From Carettochelys insculpta (Eukaryota > Chordata > Testudines > Carettochelyidae), in the NCBI RefSeq assembly GCF_033958435.1, contig NC_134160.1, forward strand, positions 17,099,001 through 17,163,000: a stretch of 64,000 nucleotides of DNA, in the 5' to 3' direction. Position numbers and translations under genes: made by a program. This document shows, in pieces, positions 46,586-57,694 of the stretch. The stretch's first letter is position 1; every line of letters begins with the position of its first letter. A model generated the notes under the pieces. That model had not been told where the DNA came from. It did not search any database and saw only the letters and a program-made list of their open reading frames with translations.

Positions 46586-46761
46586 GTACAAATCAAACGA
46601 AGAGTATGTGTATGTGCGAGGCCGTGGAAGAGGGAAGTATGTATGTGAGGAATGTGGAATTCGCTGCAAGAAACCCAGCATGCTGAAGAAACACATTCGC
46701 ACGCACACAGACGTCAGGCCGTACGTCTGCAAGTACTGTAACTTTGCATTTAAAACCAAAG
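46586..46761 (+). CDS. HIVEP3: HIVEP3 internal exon encoding ZAS-C zinc finger 1 and the first half of finger 2
   Basis: This 176-bp exon encodes 58 full codons with one split codon at each end (phase 1 in, phase 1 out). The acceptor is CACAG at 46581-46585 after a long T-run; the donor is AAAG|GTAAGAG at 46761/46762. The peptide starts [10 protein letters not shown], has a basic RGRGRG stretch, then a C2H2 finger (CEEC, 12 residues, HIRTH), the linker TDVRPYV, and the cysteine half CKYC of a second finger. This is the C-terminal ZAS finger pair of the HIVEP/Schnurri transcription factors, which bind kappaB-like DNA sites in the nucleus. Paralogue choice (HIVEP3 over HIVEP1/2) rests mainly on the next exon. 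The ORF start upstream in the T-run is not a real start. The large exon expected upstream is not in the window. Confidence 0.95.
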
Positions 46762-48654
46762 GTAAGAGACAGTCAGCTTCTAGCTCCTCTGCTTAGTGTA
46801 TTCACTTACTGACCAAACCTACATGGGGGCATTAGTAACAGGGAAGGAAGGGCCTTCCTGGATTCTGGAAACCCCTAGGATTGGGTGGGGTGGTGGCACA
46901 AGGAATCTGTAATTGGCTGAAATTGCATGAACTGACAATGCTGTGTTTTGCTTCAATGCATTGAGAGCAGTGACCTCATTTCAGAATTCACCTGCAGTAT
47001 AGCAACTATGCTATGATCCATCTGCTTTTTTTTTTTAAATATATGAAAAAGGCCCCGGAGATTAGCAAGAACCCCATTGCAAATGATTTAATTAAATAGC
47101 ATGCAGCTGTAGGGAAACACCTTCTATTTGGGATTCAAACACAGTCTCATCACTTGGTGAGTAACCTTTGGTGACTCTTCATGCTAGTGCTCTCAAAGAC
47201 AGTATCTGTGCTGTATATTATCATCTTTCCCCCTTGCATATGGCTGCAGCAGAATATGCATCATTTCTAGACAGTTTTCCCAAGAAGAATGTGCTTTCTA
47301 ACAGGAGGAGGCTTACTAGTGGTGCATGTGGGGATTTGCAATGTTTCCCACCCCTACCACGCTCATTGCTAACTTTCCCAAGCAAACACCGATTGATGTA
47401 TTAATTCTACTATCAGCTGTAATGTGGAGCCATTTGTTAAGTGTGCTCTGAGACAGGGACAGGGACAGGGACAGGGACAACACAGGAATGTTCTGCCAGA
47501 TGTATAAAATCCTTAGCTCAACATCTTCGCTGGGACTGGAAGCAATGCAAGCACACTGGATAAAATTATCAAAGAGTCCAATTGACTTAGGAGCCTAAAT
47601 CCCATATAGTAATTAGGCAGTTTAGTCATGTAAGTGCTTTTGAACATATTACTTGTATCCACTTCTTCTGAAAGAGATGACAACCTTTGCATGGGTTTTG
47701 TTTTTTGCGGCACAAGAGAACAAGCCAGCTGCATAACCACATTGTAAATACCCCAGAAGACTGGACCACACTTCTAAGAAATACCCCACACTTTGTTAAC
47801 CAGTCAACATTTAGGACACAACCATGCAGTTATCTGATTATATAAATGGGCTTGCTGCTCCAGGGTGCACTTCAAGTCCTGAGATATTGAAATAAGCTGA
47901 GTGAACAATACCCGGGGCTGGTGGCTCTATTTTTAGGGGCAGCTGTAGAAAGTATTTTAGTAATCATTAGAAGTGTGGGAGCAATTATGGAAATACCAAA
48001 TTTGAAGCTAAATTCTCCTTTCAGTGCACTCAGCAGATCTGAATTTCTGCTTTCTCCATGCACCTGAAGTGCAAAGATTTTCCACAGTCTCTTTTCTATT
48101 TTCTTTGTCTACTATTCATTGGTCTCCTTCTCTTTCCCTCTTGCTTTATTCCTCTCCTCTGAGGTTTTCCCTGACAAAGCTGCTTCCCTTTTACTTAATT
48201 TCTTTTAAGTTTTTTTTTTAGCATGCTTAGCTCAAACCATCATTCTTTCCGTCTCTCCAGCTACTTTCTTTTCCCCCAGCTTTGCCACCCTGAAACAGAG
48301 AAGCCTTCACCATCCAATAGGCCTTTTGAATGGGGCTCTCACCCAGAAAGATCTTTGCTCCTTCAAAAACCTCTTCAGCTTCAGTAAGAAACCAGGGAAA
48401 GGGAGGAGGTGCCAAGGGTTAAGGGCAAAACTGTTGTATGTCGATCCAATGACATGAATGCATAGATCATAAATCTGAGTGATCAGAAGTCTTGTTGATC
48501 TGCAGACTTGTGGAATGTAATTAATGTTGACAACCCCAGAAATGCATGAAAATTGACTCCCTGCTGGAGGCACATCTCCTTGCTTTACTGATGCAGACAT
48601 GCTGTATTCAACCCAATTACAGGAGAACCTCGTGGACCGACAAGGTGATCACCA
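46762..48654. other. HIVEP3: Intronic, no gene seen
   Basis: Only the hexamer repeat at 47453-47478 stands out. Confidence 0.55.
47453..47478 (+). repeat. Hexanucleotide repeat (ACAGGG)n
   Basis: About four copies of a 6-bp unit. Confidence 0.85.
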
Positions 48655-48790
48655 ACTCATAGAATTCAAGGGCTAGAAGGCATCTCAGTAGGTCATCTAG
48701 TCCAGCCCCTTACCTAAACTCCATTGCAGGAATCTTTAAGTCCAAGGCACAAAGTACCCAGCCTGACTCTCAGATCTCAGAGGGAGTTTG
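48655..48790 (-). mobile_element. CR1-like 3' tail
   Basis: CATAGAATTCAAGGGCTAGA, GGTCATCTAGTCCAGCCCC and AATCTTTAAGTCCAAGGCAC. Confidence 0.7.
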
Positions 48791-49705
48791 CAAGCTAGGT
48801 GGTTACAAAGCTGATTTTTGTCATTCTAAACTGAGTGCATTTGGGTCAGGACTTCATAAACAACCTCTCTGTTCTTTGGTGCAGGTTTGTAACCGTAATT
48901 AATTGCAGGCTGTAAGCTAGTTGGATGCACCTGCAAAAATAATGGCTAAGTAGAAGCCTTTTTAAAAAATCAGTTCTCCAGGTGTACTTTGTCTGTCAGG
49001 GTAAAACACACGGGGGTAGCTATAGGGCTGTCTTCCGTTCAGCTATTATGGGTCTCCTTAGAATGAGCCAATGTTGTAAACATTCAGACAAGCTGAAGAT
49101 GTTTCAGCTTTACTTATTTTTGTAAGGGTCATTGGCTTGATAAAAATTACCAGTTTTAAAACACCTTTGTTGCAAAAATTAGTGATAATTATTCAGAGTG
49201 CCTTTGCTTTTCCCTATTTATCCCATTTGTTACCTTTTGCATTCCTTTCAGCGGGACAATGCTGTAATATTTGGGTAGCAAAAATGGCAGAAAATGTTTT
49301 TATTGGCAACTGTTGATCCAAACTGGATCATGGTATGCATGCAGGAGGTCTAATCAGGTGCTTGATAAACACACAAAGACTTCAGCATGTTCACGCAGGT
49401 AAGAATATGGAGCAGTGGAGACTGTCCTAGATCTGTCAAACCTCCCCCAACCCCTGCCCCTGTTAGAACATTGAAACAGACTCCGAGAAGCAGACCAAGT
49501 CCAGACGTTCGGTGCCTCAATGGTTGTAGCTTCCGTCAGAGAACAACAGCTTAGAGCGGCTGCTGACTGCAGTACCTGTACGGCAGTAGGGTTGGGGGTT
49601 TGAGGCATTGTATAGGCGCCTTCATCTATAAATTGGTTCTGGGTGTGTCTGTAAAGTGCATCTGACACGTCAAGGCTCCTTGTAGTGCAGTAACTTCTAC
49701 AAAAT
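48791..49705. other. HIVEP3: Intronic, no repeat recognised
   Basis: 49080-49340 is AT-rich, non-repetitive by eye and could be conserved non-coding sequence. The 144-codon minus ORF at 49354-49788 overlaps a transposon end and has no domain. Confidence 0.45.
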
Positions 49706-50165
49706 ACAGGTTGAACCTTTCTAATCTGGAACTCTCTCATCCAGCAACATCCATAATCTGGCATGGCATTAGTTAGCCAAACAGCCACTTATCATGGGTG
49801 TGACCGAGTATCCTGTGATCCCATAAAGTTTGTTTGCAGCCACCAGTCCTGGCTCTCAGTATTCTGTGCTGTTATTTAGCTCTAAATTACTTCAGTCTTT
49901 TAGGAGACATTTCCAGGTCTGAAAAAGTGGGTCTGCCTCACAAAAGCTTATCACCTAATAAATTATTTTGTTAGTCATTAACGTGCTACATGACTGCTTT
50001 TTTGTTTTGTGAAGGTATAGACTAACACGGCTACCTCCCTCTAACTTCTAAGAACCCAGTAAGCAGTGGAAGTATTGGTAATGTGCTAGACAATATTAAC
50101 CTTACATGGTCCAGGAGATTCTCTTGTTCGGCACCAAAGGTTCAGATGAGAGAGGTTCAACCTGT
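49706..50165 (+). mobile_element. Second copy of the GGTTGAACC-ended DNA transposon
   Basis: Starts AGGTTGAACCTTTCTAATC and ends AGAGAGGTTCAACC, with the same interior as 39825-40069. A Penelope-derived piece at about 49915-50045 interrupts it just before TTCTAAGAACCCAGTAAGC. Confidence 0.75.
49915..50045 (+). mobile_element. Penelope-derived 3' end, nested
   Basis: AGTGGGTCTGCCTCACAAAA through CACCTAATAAATTATTTTG to TAGACTAACACGGCTACCTC, inside the DNA transposon at 49706-50165. The exact duplication is unclear. Confidence 0.75.
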
Positions 50166-51044
50166 TCCAGGTTTGCAGCCTTGAGGGAAATATATATTAG
50201 TTTAACAAAACAATCTTGGAAGTTTTGTTTTTTAATTCATGTAAACATTTTGTTTGAAAATATGGACTGGAAAGGTGTATTTCGGAAAGATACTCCTCTG
50301 TAGCAATGTTAAAGGTTCCCCTCTTGCAGTGGTGCCTTTTCCTATAGTCGTATGGGCAGTTTTAACAATCACCAAATGAACACCTTACCATGGCCTTTGT
50401 TAGGGAAACAGTTTTCTTGTCAGATAGGAGACGCGAAGCAATTGCTAACCAGTGATTGTCTTTCCCATGACTCCTTGTTTCCTAATGGTGGATGTGGGAG
50501 CTACAACTGTTGTCTCCTTACCTATCAGTATAAAGACCCTCAGCATAGCCACCTCATTCAACCTTTGATCTTTTCTAGGCCACAGACTAGGGCTAGATCT
50601 TTACGTGTTGCCCAGTACAGATGGAGTGCCAGTCCACTCCTGTTTTTGCTCTTGTTCACTAATCACATTAGAGTCTTACATTCTGATTGGCTGAGCTTCC
50701 TAAACTGTCCCAATAAACAAGGCTGAACAATTTATTGTGGTCCATAGAAAAGTGAAGACAATCATCATAGAATGGTGATTCCACAACCTCAGCTATTGAT
50801 AAGTCATTGCCTGCCAGACAAAATGCTGTTAACTAAGTTTTCTTTACCCATCTTGAGATCTGTTTCTTTATGTGGAAACAGTGGGTAGCATTAGGATGTG
50901 CTCTTCTTACCTGCCTGATGTGACACTGTTGTACTGAAATGTAGATGGGATGTGAGTACGTAACCTGTAGCTTCACAGTTACTGGCTGCTGCTCTGTATT
51001 CTGGCTGCAGAAGAGCTCTAGGCCTCTCAGTATGGCTAGAGAGA

Positions 51045-51245
51045 AACCATACTGGTTATACTCTTAGACGCCAGGTCACACATCCATACAAGAGCACACT
51101 CGTCACATTTGTGTTGAAGATCTGCAGTTTTGTTTCGCAGATATTGTTTGTGAACACCATATAGGACAGAGAGTCTTGAATGCAGCTGTTGCTTTCCCTA
51201 CCCTGGCACTGTATTTGATTGGTTTTTGTCATTAACAGAGACAAA
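51045..51245 (-). pseudogene. LINE fragment, same family as 15119-16284
   Basis: The minus strand gives NNICETKLQIFNTNVTSVLL followed by YGC.TW, matching the region just after the RT core (ETVLFNTNMKRVLLNGSENW) of the other copy. Confidence 0.65.
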
Positions 51246-52064
51246 AAAAATTCTGTTAAAGTAAGATATACTCAGATAATAGGCCTGTTGGCAGAAGATG
51301 TTAATTTAATAATTTAGTCCAGTCAATTTCCAGACACCAGACTTCTTCATGTCCTGAGACATATTATTCCATTCATTAATTTGACTGCAATTCCTTAAAT
51401 CTGAGTGTAACAGGTACTAAAGTTATTGAAACGTATTAATATATTAAATGCAAATAGCAAATTAAAGGCAATTTCATGATGATACAGTTTATTATTAGGG
51501 GGCCAGCAAATTCAGCTGTATGCCAGTCCTGTTTCAGAACCTACGGGATAAATCTGTCCGGCTAAAAACTCAGGAAAAGTTAACTGGTGTTCTCATAGAT
51601 TGATATATGGATTTAAAAGAGGTTATTACACCTTTATGTGCTGACATATTTTCTAAACAGTTGGAAAAAAATGTAGACGAACATTGAGCCATTGCAGAAT
51701 ATTCTCAGGCAACCCTTCAATAGCAGCAGTGCTGGGACAATTTTTTATGTTGGGGGGAGGGGACTAAGAATCTCTTTGGTTTGTTATTACTGCTTCAAGC
51801 TCGGGGGTGTGGCAACACCTTTAGTTCCAGCACTTGTGTTCAGTACCTCTTCCCCTCCCCATTAATTCACGAACTTCCGTTGGTGTGAATATAAAGAGTA
51901 ATCATCAAGAAACATCTCTCTATTTGCTAGTACAATTGAATGTGTCAATGGCGTTGGACATCAGAAAGTGTCCTGAGAGTCCACGAATGAATTTCAGTAG
52001 CATGTCTTCATTGAGGAACTGGTTTGTAGACTGAGAACTGGGGCAAAAGGACTCAGATTAATGG

Positions 52065-52370
52065 CAACAGCAGAAGAAATAATGTCTGGAAGTTAAAGCC
52101 AGACACATTCAAATGAGAGACAAGGCACAGGTATTTAACCATCAGGGTGTTTAATCATCGGAAGAAACTGCCAAGGCAGGGGATGGATTCTCCATCTCTT
52201 GATGTCTTCACCTCAAGACTGAATGCCTCCCTGAGACACATGCTTTAGTTAAAAATAAGTGATTGGCCTCAATACAGGGGCAACTATGAAATTCTATACC
52301 TGTGTTATGTGCAAGGCCAGACTAGTTAATTCAATGACCTCTTCTGGCCTGAAAATCTGTGAATATATGC
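52065..52370 (+). mobile_element. CR1 3' region
   Basis: AAGTTAAAGCCAGACACATT, GGATTCTCCATCTCTTGATG and CAATGACCTCTTCTGGCCTG. Confidence 0.75.
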
Positions 52371-52743
52371 AATAACAACACCCTTGGCTAGATACAAGGA
52401 TATAAAATGGTTCCTTTAATGTATTCCCAGCGCACAAAATTCATTTGTGTGCAGAGACTAGATCAAGGCTAACTCATCACATCATAGCCACTGAAGTCCT
52501 ATTCTGAGGGCTTGCGTGGGGCTTGGGTGTTATAAAGGTTAAAGATGATGCTCGGCATAGGGGTGGATCTCATTTTTTGTCTGTAACAGGGACATCCTGC
52601 TGGCTGTACCAGAATTGCTGGGATACTCATATACTCATTTCAGTAATGTCAACACAGCGTAAAGTCCGGGGAAAGTGGGTATAATCCCTGCTACAGTGTC
52701 ATCTTGGCCACCTGGATGCTGCACAGTCAGTATGATGACAGGC

Positions 52744-52975
52744 TTCAGAGGCAGCCATGTTAGTCTGTTTCAGCAAAAACAACAAGGACTCTGGTGGCAT
52801 TTTAAAGACTAACAATTTTACTATGGCATAAGCTTTCCTGAGTTGCAACTCACTTAATCAGATGAAAGATTCTTACCATTAAACATCTGGTGAAGTGACT
52901 TGCAACTCACAAAAGCTTGTGCCGTAATAAAATTGCTTGTCTTTAAAGTGCCATTGGGCCCTTTGTTGTTTTCAC
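52744..52975. mobile_element. Penelope-derived fold-back repeat
   Basis: Starts with GGCAGCCATGTTAGTCTG and has inverted arms: ACTCTGGTGGCATTTTAAAG and CTTTAAAGTGCCATTGGGCC, GCATAAGCTTTCCTGAGTTG and CAACTCACAAAAGCTTGTGC. No clear duplication. Confidence 0.75.
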
Positions 52976-54044
52976 TTACAATGTGTTGTGGTGTAAGTTT
53001 AATAAAAGAAAGAGAAAATGTGACATAGATGCAGTGTGGTCAAACTGAAGTTGCAGCCAGACTCTTAATTTTTCCATTATTTACATTTTATTTTAACTCT
53101 GCAACCTAATGGTCATTAATGAAGTTTACTGAATTGAATTTCCCTCTTGGATTTTAAAGAAGAAATGTTTTCCAACCCCCTGCTACACCACTTAAAAGAT
53201 TTAAGGAGGCACACCTGATCTTTCTTAAAGCAGCACAAGCACTTAAGCTGCTCTGAGTCCTGAGTAAGACCTTATAACAGCAGACGAGCTGAGCATGTAC
53301 AATGACAATCAGGCATTTGTGAAAGCCCGCCTGCAGAGTATCTGTGTGTGGGAGTTGCACCGTGTAGCCATCAGATTTTGCAAGAGTCTGCTGCTTCAGC
53401 ATTTGCAGAGGTTCACTGTTTTATTTGGAGCTGCCCAGGCCTGTTCATTGCAGGGGGCAAAAAGGGCAACTGCCCTGGGCACTCAGCAATTCAAAAGGCC
53501 CAGGGCGCTTGGGTGCCACCACTGCAATGGCTGCACACAGAGCCCTAGGCCGTTTAAATTGCAGCCAGAGTGCTCTTCTGCCCAAAACCCTGCCCCTTCC
53601 ATGATCACGGAGCACCCCCTCTTTCTTATCCAGGGGCCTAATGAGGATTTTGGCTCTCCTGGAGCTGCCCGATATATTTCAAACATGTGCGTAAGCCCCA
53701 GAATACTCTCCAGTGTGGACTAGTTACTTGCCTAATATTCAGTATAGTCATTCATGCTATCCAATATAAATCTCTTCATCTGTCTCAGGACCACACCTTC
53801 TTATTTATTTTTATCTTCTTTCCAAGGGAGGAACACTTGGTAAGCTGATTCTGTTAGTAGCCAGGGCTTGGTTGGGCATCAAATAGTGCTTCTCCTGAGC
53901 TCTTTTCTCAACCATTATTCAGGAAAACACTTGCTGATTTCAGGGGGAATTTGCCTGAGTAAGGACCTCAGCATTGGATTTGTTTAGCTTTAGTTAAGGG
54001 ATCTAAAAAAACTTCAGAAAACCAAATCACTTTATTCTGCAGAT

Positions 54045-54150
54045 TGCTCCAAAAATAATGGTCCGGATTCCTCTGGTGTAAATTGTAGCTCTGGTGATGT
54101 GCCTGGAGCCATGTTAATTGGCACCAGCAGAGGATCTGGCCAGTCTGTCT
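54045..54150. repeat. Imperfect palindrome, about 100 bp
   Basis: TCCGGATTCCTCTGGTGTAA at the left pairs imperfectly with ACCAGCAGAGGATCTGGCCA at the right. Related single arms may be at 26215-26260 and 63665-63720. Probably an old fold-back repeat. Confidence 0.5.
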
Positions 54151-57100
54151 CAGCCCTCAGAACCATGGGCCAGTGAGGGGCATCCACATTTTGTCAGATG
54201 ACTGGAGAAATCTTTCTGTTCCATTCCCCAGCCTCTCTCCAGGCTTCTAGTTCAGACTTCCAGCTATAGTAAAGCACTTTTCAAAGAATGAAGTGCCAAT
54301 ACTATGGTAGGGCACCACTGTGCCTACTAACGTCTGATGAGCCGGAGAGAGAGAGCAATGGAACTGCCCTCCCAGACCTGCTGCTGAAGTACGGAAGGGA
54401 TCCCACACTCTACCCAGGCTCAGAAGCAAGTGAATAAAAGGAGGCCCTTTCCGACTTCCCCCCGGGCTCCACGCTCAGAAACAAATGTTGCAATTGTACC
54501 TCCCCAAGCTGCGCGCACACGTCAACTGCGAGAGCCGCCTGCACCGCTGCATGCACACCCTGCCCGGTTCATGTGCAAAGGTGGGATTCGCACCTGCAGT
54601 TTTGCTTCGGCATCCATGTGGTAAAGTGTGATCCTGTCTGGCAAGAGGAGGAAAAGGAGAAAAGAAAGGGAGGACGAGGAGGAGACACGGCATTTAACAC
54701 CTTACTCTGGTTCATTTCTGTTTGACATTAAGTTTTTTTGGTTTTTTTGTCGGGGGGGAGCAGGCTCAGTATAAAAAAAGTTTTAGCACTGGTCAGCCAG
54801 AGCCGTACCAATCAGTACACACACACACATCCACCCACACCCACCGTCTAAGGCCAGCTCACACTGCAAGGTTTTGGCAGCCTAGCTACATCCATAAGGG
54901 TGTATGAGAAAAACACACCTCCTTACTGACATCCCTCTGCCAGCAAAGCCCCTAGTGTAGACACAGCCATGCTGAAAGAAGAAGTGTGCTTCCGTCAGCA
55001 CAGCTGATGTTCAGGGAGGCTGTGTTACTGAGCTGGCAGAAAAATTCCCTCTCAGCACAAGTTGTGTCTACCAACATAGCTATGCCAGCAAAGCATCTGT
55101 AGTGCAGACAGGACTTAGTCACACCATTGGCCTGGCAATGTAGTGTGTGAGGCTGCGTGGGGATGTGGCTTTTACAATTGCCTCCAGCCCATCAAGGAAG
55201 AGGGCTGCTGGAAGGTCCTCTCCGGCTAAGAAGTGTGCTGTCTGGGGCACAGCTGGGTTAAAAGCAGAAGTGAAATAAGATGGTGAGGTGACCGCTGTGT
55301 GCTGTCGAAGAGACGCTTTGGGTGCTGTGTGATATTGTATGTGCTTTCATTCGCTGCAAATAGCTGCGGTATCTAAGCCAATGCTGGCAAGGGTGGTGCT
55401 CAGACGGGGTGAGGTTACCAAGGCCCGGGCTGTATGAAGCCAAGCAGGAGTGAACAGAGCGCAGCCTACAGGCCAGATTTCAATCTGACGTCGTTTCCCT
55501 CCACAAAGCCAGTCTCCTTTGGCTGCCCCTCCATAGTAAAACTAGAGGAGCCGCACTCTGCTCCAGCTTACATGGCTGAAGTGCAGCTTTGCAGCTCCTG
55601 GCTGGCAGTCACTGTGTCTCTCGGGTGGGCAAAGGTTGGGTGTCCTGCGGTACAGCCTAGGCACCACAAAGAATCATTCTGCCAGCCAGTGTGGGAAACC
55701 TGGAAGGAAGGAAATGCTGAGCAGGCCTCTTTACTTGAGGTCTTTCCTCCAGTCCAGGGCTAGTGGCATTGCAGGAGAATTCCTGCGGTACCACACACCG
55801 CAGCAGAACTCCCAAACCTCAGTGCCCGCACAGCACCTTTCACCTGATTGATTTCCTGTGTAAACTATCCCCACAGGGAATCAGATTAGGGTGATTGTGA
55901 TAGTAGTTGAGCATGGATGGGTCACCTCTGTCACCCCAGGTGAGCTGCAGAGATTTACTGAAGGTAGCAGCAGGGTTTCATTTACTAAGGTGTGCCGTCA
56001 CCATTTACGTTTTGCTATAATTAGTTACAATCAACCAGATTACATGGCCCCTTCTTGCTCTGACCTCCAGGTGCTTGGTTTGGCAGGCTTTCGTCAACAG
56101 GAAAGCCTGTGCCATGTCACCTGTTAGGATGAAATTGGAGGGCTTAGCTCGTTGGGACTGGGTCATGTTGGACACTTCTGAACCCTTGAAGGAGCTGCAG
56201 CAAGGGCACACATTCCCTCTTGTCAAAGGGCTCAGCCCCTGGAGGAGAGAGGTGGCAGGAGAAGGGTAAAGAAGAGAGAAGGGCAATTTTCTTCTTTACT
56301 CCTCCCATCATTTCTCTTGCTCCTCTTCTCTTTCCCAGATCTGGGCTCTACACACCCCTCCGCTGCCTTCACCTGGGGTTCCCTCTGCTAGAGGTAAGAA
56401 TAGAAATGGTGCCATTAATCCAGCAACAGAGACAGTTGTGGTTTTTTCAGAATTATAGAAATTAGTGGCAGAAACGACCTGTATGGCTGTCTAAACTATT
56501 CCTTTGCTGTTCTTTGTAGATGTGCCTACAGCTTGTCCTGTAGCTCTTTCTCAAGCTGGTTATACATGTGTCAGTGTGACCATGCCCCTACAGGGGATAC
56601 CTCACAGACTGTAAACGTCTCCTGATACTCACCCTCTATACACTGGTCACTGCTCAGTACCAGAGCAAAATGCTTTCAAGCTGTAGACTGGGAAGTGTCA
56701 TGGGGGAGGTGTGCTCTCACTTAACCATTCAGCATGTGCCAGAACAATCCAGCAGCCCTTCCAACTGTGACACCTGGGGTCACCTGTCCTCTTCCCTTAC
56801 TATTCAGATTCTTCTTGGGTTGTTTCAGCACATGAGTGTGTCTTTGCTTTCCAGGTCTCACACTCAGAAGTTAGTCAGTTATCTTGCTAATTACTCAAAC
56901 TGATGGAAAATCTTCAGACAAAGCAAGTTTCCACTGGAAAATGCTGATTTGAGGGAACTGATTGTTCCACGCAAACAGGTTGATTCTGTCAACATTTTCA
57001 TTGGACAGCAGCAGCTAGGAAGGCTCCGTGGGCTCCCCAGCTTCCAGCAACCCCTCTTCAGATGTGTTTTTCTGAATGGAAATTGTTTCCCAGGCAGCTC

Positions 57101-57595
57101 TATTAGAGCTTCTTATTGGCAACTGTATCCAAATAGTAAATCACAGGACATATCATTTAGCTGGATTTTTTTTCTCATTCAGCTTCCACCCTGAACCCTT
57201 GTTTTGTTGTCCACCCCATCCCTTGGTCACTGTTAACGGCGTGTCACCTGTCTGGAGCCAAAGTACTACTTGCTATGTGCTGGGGCCAGCTCAGATGGAT
57301 GGCAGGCTGAGCTGCTAAGCTAAGGGGTTGCCTTTCTAATACTGTTCTTCTTGCTCCTTGTTGGCACCGTAACATTGCAGCAGTCCACGGGTGGGGAGTA
57401 TCTGCTAAATGTGTGCCCTCCTGGTGTTCTAGCTGCTCTGAAGACACCTCCCTCTCTCACCTCAGCCAGTGTGAAGCAGTTGAACAGAAAATCTCTCCCA
57501 GCAGAGAGAGCACCTGCAACTGACCCCACAGCTGGTCCTAACTTGTCAACTTGAAACCGATTATTGACTAAGGTGTGTGTTTTGTTTCCTTTTAG
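54151..57595. other. HIVEP3: Intronic, no gene seen apart from a MITE
   Basis: A short CA/CCA-rich run lies at about 54815-54843. No other repeat or exon is recognised in 55121-57589. Confidence 0.5.
54849..55117 (+). mobile_element. MITE with 3-bp GTC duplication, 269 bp
   Basis: The ends are TAAGGCCAGCTCACACTGC and inverted TAAGTCCTGTCTGCACTAC. GTC flanks each side (54846-54848, 55118-55120). The interior has GTGTAGACACAGCC and TAGTGCAGACAGG, like other terminal-repeat MITEs here. Superfamily not certain. Confidence 0.6.
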
Positions 57596-57694
57596 GGAAT
57601 CTGACTAAACATATGAAGTCAAAAGCCCACAGCAAAAAATGTCAGGAGATGGGCGTGTTGGTGTCTTCACTGGTGGAGCTGGAAGCCGAAGAAG
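57596..57694 (+). CDS. HIVEP3: HIVEP3 internal exon completing ZAS-C zinc finger 2
   Basis: This 99-bp exon joins in frame to the exon ending at 46761. The acceptor is TTTTAG at 57590-57595 and the donor is GAAG|GTACAG at 57694/57695. It begins by completing a glycine codon, then [11 protein letters not shown] supplies both zinc-binding histidines of finger 2 (H-x5-H). It continues with [10 protein letters not shown] and ends in the acidic stretch ELEAEEG, the start of the acidic region that follows the ZAS-C fingers. From memory of the family, SKKCQE.GVL followed by ELEAEEG is typical of HIVEP3; HIVEP1 and HIVEP2 diverge right after the finger. Relative to the human protein as I remember it, there are about four extra residues (VSSL) between GVL and the acidic stretch. 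The next exon lies outside the window. Confidence 0.92.

Larger units (their letters stand above)
50166..54044. other. HIVEP3: Intronic, no gene seen outside listed fragments
   Basis: Besides the LINE, CR1 and Penelope pieces nothing is recognised. The 142-codon ORF at 53295-53723 has no domain. Confidence 0.5.
46762..57595 (+). other. HIVEP3: HIVEP3 intron between the two ZAS-C finger exons
   Basis: A 10.8 kb phase-1 intron that starts GTAAGAG and ends in a pyrimidine-rich TTTTAG. It splits zinc finger 2 between its cysteine pair and its histidine pair. It holds a hexamer repeat, a CR1 tail, a DNA transposon with a nested Penelope piece, LINE and CR1 fragments and a MITE, listed separately. 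Confidence 0.9.

Noticed and set aside
49354..49788. 144-codon minus-strand ORF
   Set aside because: It overlaps the terminal repeat of a DNA transposon and has no recognisable domain.
53295..53723. 142-codon ORF as a possible host exon
   Set aside because: No domain, no good splice sites in frame, and composition like the surrounding intron.
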